Source: Pedobacter sp. UBA1654
Lineage (GTDB): Bacteria > Bacteroidota > Bacteroidia > Sphingobacteriales > Sphingobacteriaceae
Length of the DNA stretch: 6,068 nt
NCBI GenBank assembly: GCA_002320935.1
Contig: DCLG01000097.1
Location: 34,512-40,579 of the forward strand
Reading direction: 5' to 3'
This document shows positions 1 to 6,068 of the stretch, one piece after another. Made by a program: the position numbers and the translations under genes. The notes under the pieces were generated by a model that saw nothing but the letters and a program-made list of their open reading frames with translations, searched no databases and was not told the origin of the DNA. Each line of letters begins with the position of its first letter. Position 1 is the first letter of the stretch.

Positions 1-282
1 GTTGCGTTGTTAAATGCAGGACAGGAGGTATCGAATGCTTTATATGCTTATCAGGCAGCTGGGGAAAAGGAAGTTGCCAGAGCAAGGCAGATTGAAGCCC
101 TACAGCGTTCGGTGGAATTTACAGAGGAACTGTTGCGTTATAGCTCAGCAACGAACTATACAGATGTACTCACCTCAGAACAGGCATTGCTCCAGGCGGA
201 GCTAAGTGGTGTTAGTGACCGCCTGCAGAAACTACAGGCGGTAGTAGATTTATATCGTGCCCTTGGTGGCGGCTGGCAATAA
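1..282 (+). CDS. RND efflux outer membrane channel protein, NodT/CusC/OprM family (C-terminal fragment)
   Basis: This is the last 93 codons of a TolC-like outer membrane factor. The frame is open from base 1 and ends at TAA 280-282, so the gene begins outside the window. What is seen is an alpha-helical, coiled-coil-like stretch rich in Ala, Glu, Gln and Leu (EVARARQIEALQRSVEFTEE), then a YTDVLTSEQALLQAEL segment, and an ending LYRALGGGWQ. Members of the NodT/CusC family typically have a repeat reading Y..G..(N/S)YL(D/E)VL.A...LL.A...L and close with LY+ALGGGW, which fits very well. In the family the protein forms a trimeric outer membrane channel with a periplasmic helical barrel, joining an RND pump and a membrane-fusion adaptor to export drugs, metals or other toxic compounds. 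Pump and adaptor genes would be expected upstream. The substrate cannot be told from this end. A TTG at base 7 is internal and not a true start. Confidence 0.9.
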   Translation, partial: VALLNAGQEVSNALYAYQAAGEKEVARARQIEALQRSVEFTEELLRYSSATNYTDVLTSEQALLQAELSGVSDRLQKLQAVVDLYRALGGGWQ

Positions 283-283
283 T

Positions 284-1600
284 TTACTTGCTGGCCTTGA
301 TCCAGGTGGCGATGTCATTGATCACAACTTCAGCTACATTTGCAGGATTTTTATACTGCTCGGTCGTTCCTTTCTCCGTCTGAACTGTCAAGGGATGGTT
401 CAGCTCCGGATAGAACTTTAAGGTTGCGCTGGATTTCTTGCCCAATGCTGCGGACCATATCTTATAGTCTGCATCTGACACCTGAAAGTCCATACCTCCC
501 TGAATGACCATGATGCGCTGTGACAACTTCTTCGCAGTGGCCACCTGGTCATAAGTATTCAGGTCTACCCAGTAGGAGGCCGGTAAACGCATGATTAATG
601 AGTCTGGTTTCATTGTACCCAGCTTATTTAGTCGTGTTGTTTCAATCATTGCCATGCTCTTATCGAACATTTCTTTAGTTGCCTGAGTGGTATCGTTCGC
701 CAATCCAAACATGTATTTGTTCTGATCAACGATCAGGTCCGTAAACTTTCTTGCTGGTGCTGCAGCCATGATGATGCCTTTGATGTCAGGTGCCATGGTC
801 GCAATCCTTGGTGCCAGCATACCGCCTAAGCTTAATCCAAAAACATAGACCTGTTTTTTATTGATCTCGGGAAGGGTCTTTGATAAAGCAACCGCTGCAA
901 CAGCATCGTTTGTAACTTCTTCTTTCACCGTAAAAGCACCGGTATATTCCTGTGGGTAAACCAGGGTTCGTTTCACGTAACGGATGCTGGCAATGCCTTT
1001 CGCTGCAAGACCAAGTGCAAGGTCTTTAAAGGGTTTTACTGCACCTACGCTCTGATCCATGTCTCCAGGACCTGAGCCGTGTACAAGAATTACAACCGGA
1101 AAATTGCTGCCGGTCTTAGGCGTGGTAAGCATAGCAACCAGGTCATTTTTAACGCCATTTATCTTTACTTCTGTCTGTTTGATGTTGGCTGTATCTGCAT
1201 ACGCAGGTAGGGTGTAAGCACTGGAAGGTGCTTTCGGCTGAAGGTAGAAGCCTACCATTTTTTCCACTTTATTAAAGGCTAAGATGAAACGCTGACTGTC
1301 TTTCTCAAATTTGCCTTCAACAACCACAACGAAAAACTCACCTTCGGTTTTACTTTGAACAACCTCAGCGGATTCATATTTACCTATTTGTGATTCAATT
1401 TTCTCCCATAGGCTTTTTAAGTGTTCAGCTTTTACCTGCGCCTGTAAGGTTGTGTCGAAATAAGCAGTGGCATCCTCAAATTTTCCAGCGCTTAAAGCAT
1501 CAAAGTAATCACCTGAGCGATTCATCAATGCGACTACGCCCTGAGCAAAAACGCCGGTGGTAAACAGCAGCAGGGTAAAAAACAATAATAATTTCTTCAT
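284..1600 (-). CDS. Secreted alpha/beta hydrolase with N-terminal DUF3887 domain
   Basis: The 438-residue product starts at an ATG (bases 1600-1598) followed at once by a clear signal peptide (MKKLLLFFTLLLFTTGVFAQ, likely cut near residue 19), so it should act in the periplasm or outside the cell. Residues about 22-120 match the small DUF3887 alpha+beta domain (LMNRSGDYFDAL start, FVVVVEGKFEK strand). Residues about 145-438 form an alpha/beta hydrolase: the oxyanion-type motif HGSGPGD at 174-180, nucleophile elbow GLSLG at 255-259 with Ser257, probable acid Asp371 in IQGGMDFQV, and His402 in PELNHPL. The triad looks intact, so the enzyme is probably active as an esterase, acyl hydrolase or peptidase; the substrate is unknown. 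The DUF3887-hydrolase pairing is known from Bacteroidota and Firmicutes proteins. The gene is convergent with the efflux fragment (one base between stops) and divergent from the YfcC-type carrier. Confidence 0.9.
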   Translation of the reverse strand: MKKLLLFFTLLLFTTGVFAQGVVALMNRSGDYFDALSAGKFEDATAYFDTTLQAQVKAEHLKSLWEKIESQIGKYESAEVVQSKTEGEFFVVVVEGKFEKDSQRFILAFNKVEKMVGFYLQPKAPSSAYTLPAYADTANIKQTEVKINGVKNDLVAMLTTPKTGSNFPVVILVHGSGPGDMDQSVGAVKPFKDLALGLAAKGIASIRYVKRTLVYPQEYTGAFTVKEEVTNDAVAAVALSKTLPEINKKQVYVFGLSLGGMLAPRIATMAPDIKGIIMAAAPARKFTDLIVDQNKYMFGLANDTTQATKEMFDKSMAMIETTRLNKLGTMKPDSLIMRLPASYWVDLNTYDQVATAKKLSQRIMVIQGGMDFQVSDADYKIWSAALGKKSSATLKFYPELNHPLTVQTEKGTTEQYKNPANVAEVVINDIATWIKASK

Positions 1601-1631
1601 GTATTTTATGGGTATTGGGTTAGTTACTGAC

Positions 1632-1639
1632 CAAAGTTA
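1632..1639 (-). promoter_or_regulatory. Candidate Bacteroidota -7 box for the hydrolase gene
   Basis: Read on the minus strand this is TAACTTTG, a full match to the TAnnTTTG consensus of the Bacteroidota housekeeping sigma factor. It would place the transcription start near 1625-1628 and give a leader of roughly 25 bases before the ATG at 1600. No good TTTG-type -33 box is seen at the expected spacing further upstream (about 1659-1663), so the call rests on the -7 match and position alone. Confidence 0.45.
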
Positions 1640-1645
1640 ACATAA

Positions 1646-1677
1646 TTTGAATTCCACGATTATTAATTTCAACTTTG
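1646..1677 (+). promoter_or_regulatory. Candidate promoter for the YfcC-type carrier gene
   Basis: A TTTG at 1646-1649 stands 20 bases before CAACTTTG at 1670-1677. This resembles the Bacteroidota promoter (-33 TTTG, -7 TAnnTTTG), with one mismatch at the first -7 position. The predicted transcription start, about 1682-1686, falls on or just before the ATG at 1686, so the message would have little or no leader. This also argues that the TTG at 1647, which lies inside the promoter, is not a translation start. A short match of this kind can arise by chance in AT-rich DNA. Confidence 0.35.
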
Positions 1678-1685
1678 TTCCAGAA

Positions 1686-3194
1686 ATGGCTGCCATCAAA
1701 AAACTCCCCTCGCCAATAACCATTCTTATGCTGGTTATTGTCATCGCTGCAATTGCAACCTGGTTAATTCCGGCAGGTAAATATCATACGCTTTCCTATC
1801 AGGAAGGTTCGGAAAGCTTTACTTATAGCAGCCCTGATGGGGAGCAAAGTCTGCCTTTTACCCAGGAAACGCTCGACGCGATGGAGATTAAAATCGCACT
1901 GGAGAAGTTTCAGGACGGAAGCATTCGAAAACCGGTATCCATCCCAGGAACTTACGAAAGGATTGAAGCCAACAGGGAAGGTCCAGTAGAGATTCTTACC
2001 GCGCCGATAAAGGGGATCTATGATACCATAGACATTATCCTGTTCATCCTGGTTACCGGCGGATTCATAGGTGTGTTTTATGCAACAGGTGCCATGGAAA
2101 AGGGGCTTACCAGCTTGTCTTCGCGCATGCATGGTAAAGAAGCATGGCTTATTGTGATTCTGAGCTTTCTGTTTTCCTTTGGTGGTGCATCCTTCGGCAT
2201 GGCAGAAGAAACATTGGCATTTTATCCCATCATGGTCCCCCTGTTCCTCGCAGCCGGGTATGACCTGCTGGTGCCGGTAGCAGTTCTTTTTGGTGGTACA
2301 CAGCTGGGAACACTCTCTTCCTTTAGCAATCCTTTTTCCACCATCATTGCATCGAATGCTGCGGGCATCAACTGGACTGATGGTATATATGGGCGGCTCG
2401 CGATGTTTGCGCTGTCCACCGGATTGTTCATATGGTATGTGGTGCGGTATGCGCAAAAGGTAAAACTCAATCCTGAAGCTTCGTACGTTTTTCAGTGTGA
2501 CGGAATTGTTGCCAGTCCTTTTGCCAGTTTAAAAACAGAGCCGCAGGAATCCGGTAAGGCTGATGGAAAAACCAGTCTGTTACTGCTGATATTCCTTTGT
2601 ACCTTCCTGATTCTGATTGCTGGTGTAGTGGTGTTTAACTGGTGGCTTCCGGAAATGTCTGCACTGTTTCTCGCTTCTTCAATTCTGGTAGCTTTGATCA
2701 CACGGATGGGCGAAAAGAAGTTTATCGGATTGTTTATAAAAGGCGCTGAGGAACTACTCGCCGTAGCTTTTATCATTGGCACGGCCAGAGGCGTAACGAT
2801 CATGCTGAATGAAGGAAATATCAGCGATAGTATTTTATACTATGCTGCCAACATGGTGGACCAGTTACCAGCATCGCTTTTCATTGTTATTATGCTTTTC
2901 GTGTACATGATCTTCACGCTATTTATCGCAAGCACTTCAGGCATGGCCGTGGTGACCATGCCCATTATGGGTTCCCTTGCCGTAATAGCAGGTGTGCCCG
3001 GGCGGGAGATTGTGAACAGTTATCTTTTCGGTATGGGTATAATGGGTCTGGTTACACCAACAGGACTCTTACTACCTTCGCTTGCTTTGGTGAACGTTAG
3101 CCCCAAAGCCTGGTGGAAATTCATACGCCCTTTGCTGCTGATGTTGATGGTCCTGTGTATCATCTTCCTGATTATCGGTGTTAACTTCAGTTAA
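1686..3194 (+). CDS. YfcC-family inner membrane carrier (DcuC / C4-dicarboxylate and amino-acid carrier superfamily)
   Basis: The product is a 502-residue polytopic membrane protein, near the usual length of about 500. From the ATG at 1686 it begins MAAIKKLPSPITILMLVIVI, the typical basic start running into helix 1 that ends in ATWLIPAGKY. The frame is open back to a TTG at 1647, which would add 13 polar residues, but ATG gives the family-like start. Residues about 31-110 form a long hydrophilic loop, also present in E. coli YfcC as I recall it. About 10-12 hydrophobic segments can be seen, around residues 10-30, 114-136, 152-170, 177-203, 236-254, 297-318, 324-340, 355-372, 395-415, 420-437, 446-470 and 480-500. 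Family-like motifs are GGASFGMAEETLAFYP (166-181), SNPF (214-217), ASTSGMAVVTMPIMG (415-429) and LVTPTGLLLPS (455-465). Relatives include ArcD-like basic amino acid antiporters and DcuC-like dicarboxylate carriers; the substrate here is unknown. It is transcribed alone, between two minus-strand genes. Confidence 0.88.
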   Translation: MAAIKKLPSPITILMLVIVIAAIATWLIPAGKYHTLSYQEGSESFTYSSPDGEQSLPFTQETLDAMEIKIALEKFQDGSIRKPVSIPGTYERIEANREGPVEILTAPIKGIYDTIDIILFILVTGGFIGVFYATGAMEKGLTSLSSRMHGKEAWLIVILSFLFSFGGASFGMAEETLAFYPIMVPLFLAAGYDLLVPVAVLFGGTQLGTLSSFSNPFSTIIASNAAGINWTDGIYGRLAMFALSTGLFIWYVVRYAQKVKLNPEASYVFQCDGIVASPFASLKTEPQESGKADGKTSLLLLIFLCTFLILIAGVVVFNWWLPEMSALFLASSILVALITRMGEKKFIGLFIKGAEELLAVAFIIGTARGVTIMLNEGNISDSILYYAANMVDQLPASLFIVIMLFVYMIFTLFIASTSGMAVVTMPIMGSLAVIAGVPGREIVNSYLFGMGIMGLVTPTGLLLPSLALVNVSPKAWWKFIRPLLLMLMVLCIIFLIIGVNFS

Positions 3195-3196
3195 CA
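3179..3196. repeat. Short inverted repeat (7-bp stem, 4-base loop) at the convergent gene ends
   Basis: TGTTAAC, loop TTCA, GTTAACA form a perfect 7-bp stem that overlaps the stop codon of the YfcC-type carrier (TAA 3192-3194) and lies just before the DUF2490 stop. Its place between two convergent genes with only 14 bases between stops would suit a bidirectional terminator. The stem is AT-rich and no T-run follows on either strand, so a classical intrinsic terminator is doubtful; it may be chance. Confidence 0.25.
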
Positions 3197-3208
3197 GTAG
3201 CGGCAGAT

Positions 3209-3907
3209 TTAAAAATTCGTCAGAATTCTAAACTGAATTAGATCCCTTTCAATATCACCGCTTGTTTTCCGCTGCTGCAGGCGCAGGTAACCAACCTCCG
3301 TATCTATGTGTCTGTTAAAACGATAACCGAAAGCGGCCAGCGGTCTGTGCTGATCATAAAAGCTGTCGTTGATCAACTCCTTGTTCTGTACGTTAAACAT
3401 GACTTCCGATTGAAGGAGGGAGTACAATCCTTTCGTGAATTTTTCATCAGTGATCAACGGAATCACTGCACCCAGCTGCAAACGCAATCTTTGTGAGAAT
3501 TCAGCGTCCGGTCCCCGGAAACGTTGTTCAAATCGCACGCGAAAGTTTAACCTTAAACGCTCTACGGTATTTTTGTAGATGTACTGCTGGAAGATCCTGT
3601 TTTCCATGATGCTCGTCTTTTCATCAGCCACCATATCCCAGTCCGTGATATGTGCGTAACCCAAAGCCATTGAATGTTGCTTGCTGAGGTTATAGCTGAA
3701 GGCACCCCTCAACAGCCGGGTGCCAAGGTAATCATAGTTGTTTGCCGAGCGGAACTGAAAGTCGGTTAACAGGTCGAATTTTGGAGAAAGCTTTTGTGTG
3801 TGGGTGAGGTTAAACCAACCACCATTACCAATTTGTGCAAAAGATACATGCGCGAAGAGCATTAAACTTGTAAACAGTACGGCCGGTCGTAGTATGGTGT
3901 TGATCAT
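3209..3907 (-). CDS. DUF2490 outer membrane beta-barrel protein
   Basis: The 232-residue product starts at ATG (3907-3905) with a signal peptide (hydrophobic core about residues 8-20, ending SFAQ at 22-25). The mature part begins GNGGWFNLTHTQKL and shows alternating hydrophobic and polar stretches typical of amphipathic beta strands. It carries features I associate with DUF2490: FDLLTDFQFR (44-53), ENRIFQQYIY (102-111), RVRFEQRF (123-130) followed by FSQRLRLQL (137-145), YDQHR (184-188), and a closing GYLRLQQR (206-213). The last residue is Phe (ILTNF), the usual C-terminal signal for outer membrane insertion by the BAM machinery. The family is common in Bacteroidota and has no established biochemical role; a small porin-like or structural barrel is the likely fold. 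It is convergent with the YfcC-type carrier and divergent from the M16 peptidase. Confidence 0.85.
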   Translation of the reverse strand: MINTILRPAVLFTSLMLFAHVSFAQIGNGGWFNLTHTQKLSPKFDLLTDFQFRSANNYDYLGTRLLRGAFSYNLSKQHSMALGYAHITDWDMVADEKTSIMENRIFQQYIYKNTVERLRLNFRVRFEQRFRGPDAEFSQRLRLQLGAVIPLITDEKFTKGLYSLLQSEVMFNVQNKELINDSFYDQHRPLAAFGYRFNRHIDTEVGYLRLQQRKTSGDIERDLIQFRILTNF

Positions 3908-3932
3908 GGGGTGTTTTAAGTTTAAAATAGCC

Positions 3933-3940
3933 CAAATCTA
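3933..3940 (-). promoter_or_regulatory. Candidate -7 box for the DUF2490 gene
   Basis: On the minus strand this reads TAGATTTG, a full match to the Bacteroidota TAnnTTTG consensus, 25 bases upstream of the ATG at 3907. The predicted transcript would start near 3926-3929, giving a leader of about 20 bases. No clear TTTG -33 box is found at the usual 19-21 base spacing, so the support is partial. Confidence 0.45.
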
Positions 3941-4029
3941 TTCAATTTTCCTTACACGCCCTACAGGTATCCGTGTTAATCATTTTCGTGATTGTATTTT
4001 GTGCTATTAACTGCTTAATTTATAGAAGC

Positions 4030-4059
4030 TTGTTGTTAATTCCGGTAGAAATATTTAAA
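4030..4059 (+). promoter_or_regulatory. Weak candidate promoter for the M16 peptidase gene
   Basis: A TTG at 4030-4032 is followed after 19 bases by TATTTAAA at 4052-4059. This keeps the TA and one T of the TAnnTTTG -7 consensus, with the TG end replaced. It would give a leader of about 25-30 bases before the ATG at 4092. An imperfect palindrome-like pair, TTAAAC (4055-4060) and GTTTAA (4071-4076), overlaps its downstream edge. This is the best-placed candidate in the gap but is a poor match. Confidence 0.2.
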
Positions 4060-4091
4060 CTTAGATAACCGTTTAACAAAATCTAAATTAC

Positions 4092-6068
4092 ATGATTACA
4101 AAGCTCAAATTTCCCTGTGTGCTTGCCGCATTGCTGCTCATTCAGGTGCCTGTCAATGCACAAAAACTCAGCAAGACCAAGATGGTCGAGAAGGTTACCC
4201 GGAAGGGCACCGAACTTGTTATCCCCTACGAAAAGTATGTTCTGCCTAATGGACTAACCGTGCTTGTTCATGAGGACCATTCGGATCCGATTGTACATGT
4301 CGACGTAACTTACCATGTCGGCTCTGCCCGCGAGCAGGTGGGGAAATCCGGCTTTGCACACTTCTTTGAGCACATGATGTTCCAGGGTTCCGACCATGTG
4401 GCTGATGATGAACATTTCAAGCTTGTATCTGAGGCAGGTGGTACACTTAATGGAACAACCAATGGTGACCGCACCAACTATTTTGAGACAGTTCCGAGTA
4501 ATCAGCTGGAGACGGCATTGTGGTTGGAAGCTGACCGGATGGGGTTTCTGCTCGATGCAGTAAGCCAGCGCAAATTTGAAAACCAACGCGCCACCGTAAA
4601 GAACGAACGTGGTCAAAGTTATGATAACCGGCCGTATGGACTGGTTTATGAAAGAGTTTCTGAGGCGCTGTATCCTTATGGTCATCCATATTCCTGGACA
4701 ACCATTGGTTATATGAAGGATCTGGATGCCGGTACCTTGGATGATCTTAAAAACTTCTTTCTGAGGTGGTATGGGCCGAACAATGCTACGCTAACCGTTG
4801 GCGGAGACGTTAAGCCAGCAGAAGTTATCAAACTTGCTGAGAAGTATTTCGGACCAATAAACAGAGGGCCGGCTGTTACGAACATGAAGGTGCCGCCAGT
4901 TGTTATCGCGAAAGACCGTTACATCTCTTATGAGGATAACATTCGTTTTCCGATGTTGCAGGTTTCATTTCCTACCGTCCCTAACTATCATCCGGATGAA
5001 GTACCACTTGACCTGCTGGCAGAAATCTTGGGTAAGGACAAGACTTCCATCTTGTATAAAAACCTGACCAAGCCCCAAAAAGCAGTTCAGGCCAGTGCTT
5101 CTCATCCATGTACAGAGTTGGCAGGCCAGTTTGTTTTTACAGTCCTGCCTTTCCCAAATCAAACCCTGGCCGACATGGAGAAGGAGCTACGCAATGCTTT
5201 GCTGGAGTTCGAGAAAACAGGGGTCACAGATGATGCTTTGACAAGGTTTAAAGTCTCCTTTGAAACAAATCTCATCAGCAGCCTTGCCAGCGTGTCGGGT
5301 AAGACCTCCATTCTTGCAAACTATCAGGTCCTGAACGGTAATGCCAACTACTTACCGGAGGATCTTAAACGCTATAAAGCAGTTACGAAAGAAGACGTGA
5401 TGCGTGTGTACAACAAATACATCAAAGGCAAAGGTGCAGTGATCTTAAGCGTTGTGCCAAAGGGCCAGAACATAGCACTTGCACATCCGGATAACTTCCA
5501 GGTTGACAAATCAGGCTATACTGCGCCGGAAGATCAATATTCGGGATTGACCTATGTTAAAGCAAAGGATACTTTCGACAGAAGTAAACGACCAGCTGCT
5601 GGAGCAAACCCTGTGATTAAAGTTCCACCTTTCTGGAAGGCTGAAGCTGGTAACGGTATTAAGGTGATTGGTGCTAAAAGTGACGAGATCCCGATGCTGA
5701 GTTTATTGTTTACTATAAAAGGAGGGCACCAAATGGAATCCCTGAACCCCGCGAAAGCTGGTGTCGCCTCGCTTACGGCTTCAATGCTTAATGAAGCATC
5801 AGAGAAATACAGTGCTGAAGAAATCAGCAGCAAGCTGAGCAAACTTGGTTCTACAATCAGCTTCTCAGGTGGCACCAATCAAACCACGATCTGGGTAGAA
5901 TCTCTAACCAAGAACCTGGACTCGACACTGGCGCTTTTGGAAGAGCGGCTCTTACATCCGAAATTTGATCAGGAGGATTTCGATCGGCTTAAAAAGCAAA
6001 GACTGGAAACAATTGCCAACCAGAAAACACAGCCCGGTGTAGTTGCTTCCAATGTATTCAGCCGATTC
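4092..6068 (+). CDS. Exported M16 family (pitrilysin/insulinase-like) zinc metallopeptidase, two-module type, 3' end outside window
   Basis: The frame is open for 659 codons from the ATG at 4092 to the last base, without a stop. The start is chosen because a signal peptide follows directly (MITKLKFPCVLAALLLIQVP, ending VNAQ at 21-24); the leader is A-rich with no Shine-Dalgarno, as usual here. The first M16 module spans about residues 46-480. It holds the inverted zinc motif HxxEH as HFFEH (90-94), with His90 and His94 as zinc ligands and Glu93 as catalytic base, and the third ligand Glu172 in NERGQ, at normal spacing. GGTLNGTTNGDRTNYFETVP at 116-135 is a strongly conserved substrate-cleft block. 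A second module starts near residue 510 (KVPPFW); at the place of HxxEH it reads SLTAS (560-564), so it has no zinc site. Bacteroidota homologues are usually about 900-950 residues, so roughly the last third is missing. It likely degrades peptides in the periplasm or at the outer membrane; substrates are unknown. Confidence 0.92.
   Translation, partial: MITKLKFPCVLAALLLIQVPVNAQKLSKTKMVEKVTRKGTELVIPYEKYVLPNGLTVLVHEDHSDPIVHVDVTYHVGSAREQVGKSGFAHFFEHMMFQGSDHVADDEHFKLVSEAGGTLNGTTNGDRTNYFETVPSNQLETALWLEADRMGFLLDAVSQRKFENQRATVKNERGQSYDNRPYGLVYERVSEALYPYGHPYSWTTIGYMKDLDAGTLDDLKNFFLRWYGPNNATLTVGGDVKPAEVIKLAEKYFGPINRGPAVTNMKVPPVVIAKDRYISYEDNIRFPMLQVSFPTVPNYHPDEVPLDLLAEILGKDKTSILYKNLTKPQKAVQASASHPCTELAGQFVFTVLPFPNQTLADMEKELRNALLEFEKTGVTDDALTRFKVSFETNLISSLASVSGKTSILANYQVLNGNANYLPEDLKRYKAVTKEDVMRVYNKYIKGKGAVILSVVPKGQNIALAHPDNFQVDKSGYTAPEDQYSGLTYVKAKDTFDRSKRPAAGANPVIKVPPFWKAEAGNGIKVIGAKSDEIPMLSLLFTIKGGHQMESLNPAKAGVASLTASMLNEASEKYSAEEISSKLSKLGSTISFSGGTNQTTIWVESLTKNLDSTLALLEERLLHPKFDQEDFDRLKKQRLETIANQKTQPGVVASNVFSRF

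Noticed and set aside
274..293. Possible terminator hairpin around the two convergent stops (GCAA 276-279 with TTGC 288-291)
   Set aside because: The stem is only 4-5 bp, without a GC core or T-run, and lies within coding sequence.
1647..1685. TTG at 1647 as the start of the YfcC-type carrier
   Set aside because: It is a rare start codon within a likely promoter, adding polar residues not typical of the family; ATG 1686 gives the expected N-terminus.
1764..2456. A 230-codon open frame antisense to the YfcC-type carrier
   Set aside because: It lies wholly opposite a well-supported membrane protein gene. Its translation is rich in Cys, His, Arg, Gly and Lys, with no recognisable domain, as expected from the reverse of hydrophobic codons.
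3220..3245. AATTC...GAATT inverted repeat near the 3' end of the DUF2490 gene
   Set aside because: It is a 5-bp AT-rich stem inside the coding region, well within chance expectation.
3798..4010. A 70-codon plus-strand open frame running from the DUF2490 gene into the intergenic gap
   Set aside because: More than half lies opposite the DUF2490 signal peptide region, and the translation shows no family features. It also conflicts with the DUF2490 promoter candidate.
4254..4701. Two overlapping minus-strand open frames (143 and 84 codons) opposite the M16 gene
   Set aside because: They sit opposite the conserved HxxEH and NERG region of the M16 peptidase and show no family features, so they are chance open frames.
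5552..5878. A 108-codon minus-strand open frame with hydrophobic stretches
   Set aside because: It is antisense to the second M16 module; the Leu/Ser-rich translation mirrors the peptidase codons and no promoter or family match supports it.
1..6068. A novel defence, mobile or biosynthetic system spanning the window
   Set aside because: All five genes fall in known families with common envelope or transport roles, orientations alternate gene by gene, and no mobile element, phage, toxin-antitoxin, CRISPR or repeat array was seen. The evidence does not support an undescribed system.

Overview
The window looks like ordinary chromosomal DNA from a member of the Bacteroidota (Cytophagales, Sphingobacteriales or Chitinophagales type; I cannot place it further). 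The reasons are exported proteins whose signal peptides end in Ala-Gln (FAQ or NAQ), no Shine-Dalgarno sequences before the starts, candidate -7 promoter boxes of the TAnnTTTG kind, and the families present: a NodT-type outer membrane efflux protein, DUF3887-alpha/beta hydrolase, DUF2490, and a long two-module M16 peptidase. GC content appears moderate by eye.

Layout. (1) 1-282, plus strand: the C-terminal end of an RND/CusC-type outer membrane efflux channel whose start lies outside the window. (2) 284-1600, minus strand: a secreted alpha/beta hydrolase with an N-terminal DUF3887 domain and a complete Ser-Asp-His triad; its stop codon lies one base from the stop of gene 1. (3) 1601-1685: a compact divergent control region in which two candidate promoters sit back to back. 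(4) 1686-3194, plus strand: a YfcC/DcuC-superfamily inner membrane carrier; the ATG at 1686 is preferred over an upstream TTG at 1647. (5) 3209-3907, minus strand: a DUF2490 outer membrane beta-barrel protein, convergent with the carrier across a 14-base gap. (6) 3908-4091: a divergent intergenic region. (7) 4092 to the window end, plus strand: the first 659 codons of an exported M16 (pitrilysin/insulinase) zinc peptidase with an intact first catalytic module and the start of a non-catalytic second module.

How the genes work together. The orientation alternates gene by gene (+ - + - +), so no two complete genes can share an operon here. Four of the five products are predicted to be exported to the envelope and the fifth is an inner membrane carrier. 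A loose theme of peptide or small-molecule breakdown and uptake can be imagined (M16 peptidase, hydrolase, carrier), but nothing in the sequence ties them into one pathway. I saw no mobile element, tRNA, rRNA, CRISPR array or phage gene, and no convincing undescribed system. The most notable local structure is the overlapping divergent promoter arrangement at 1601-1685.
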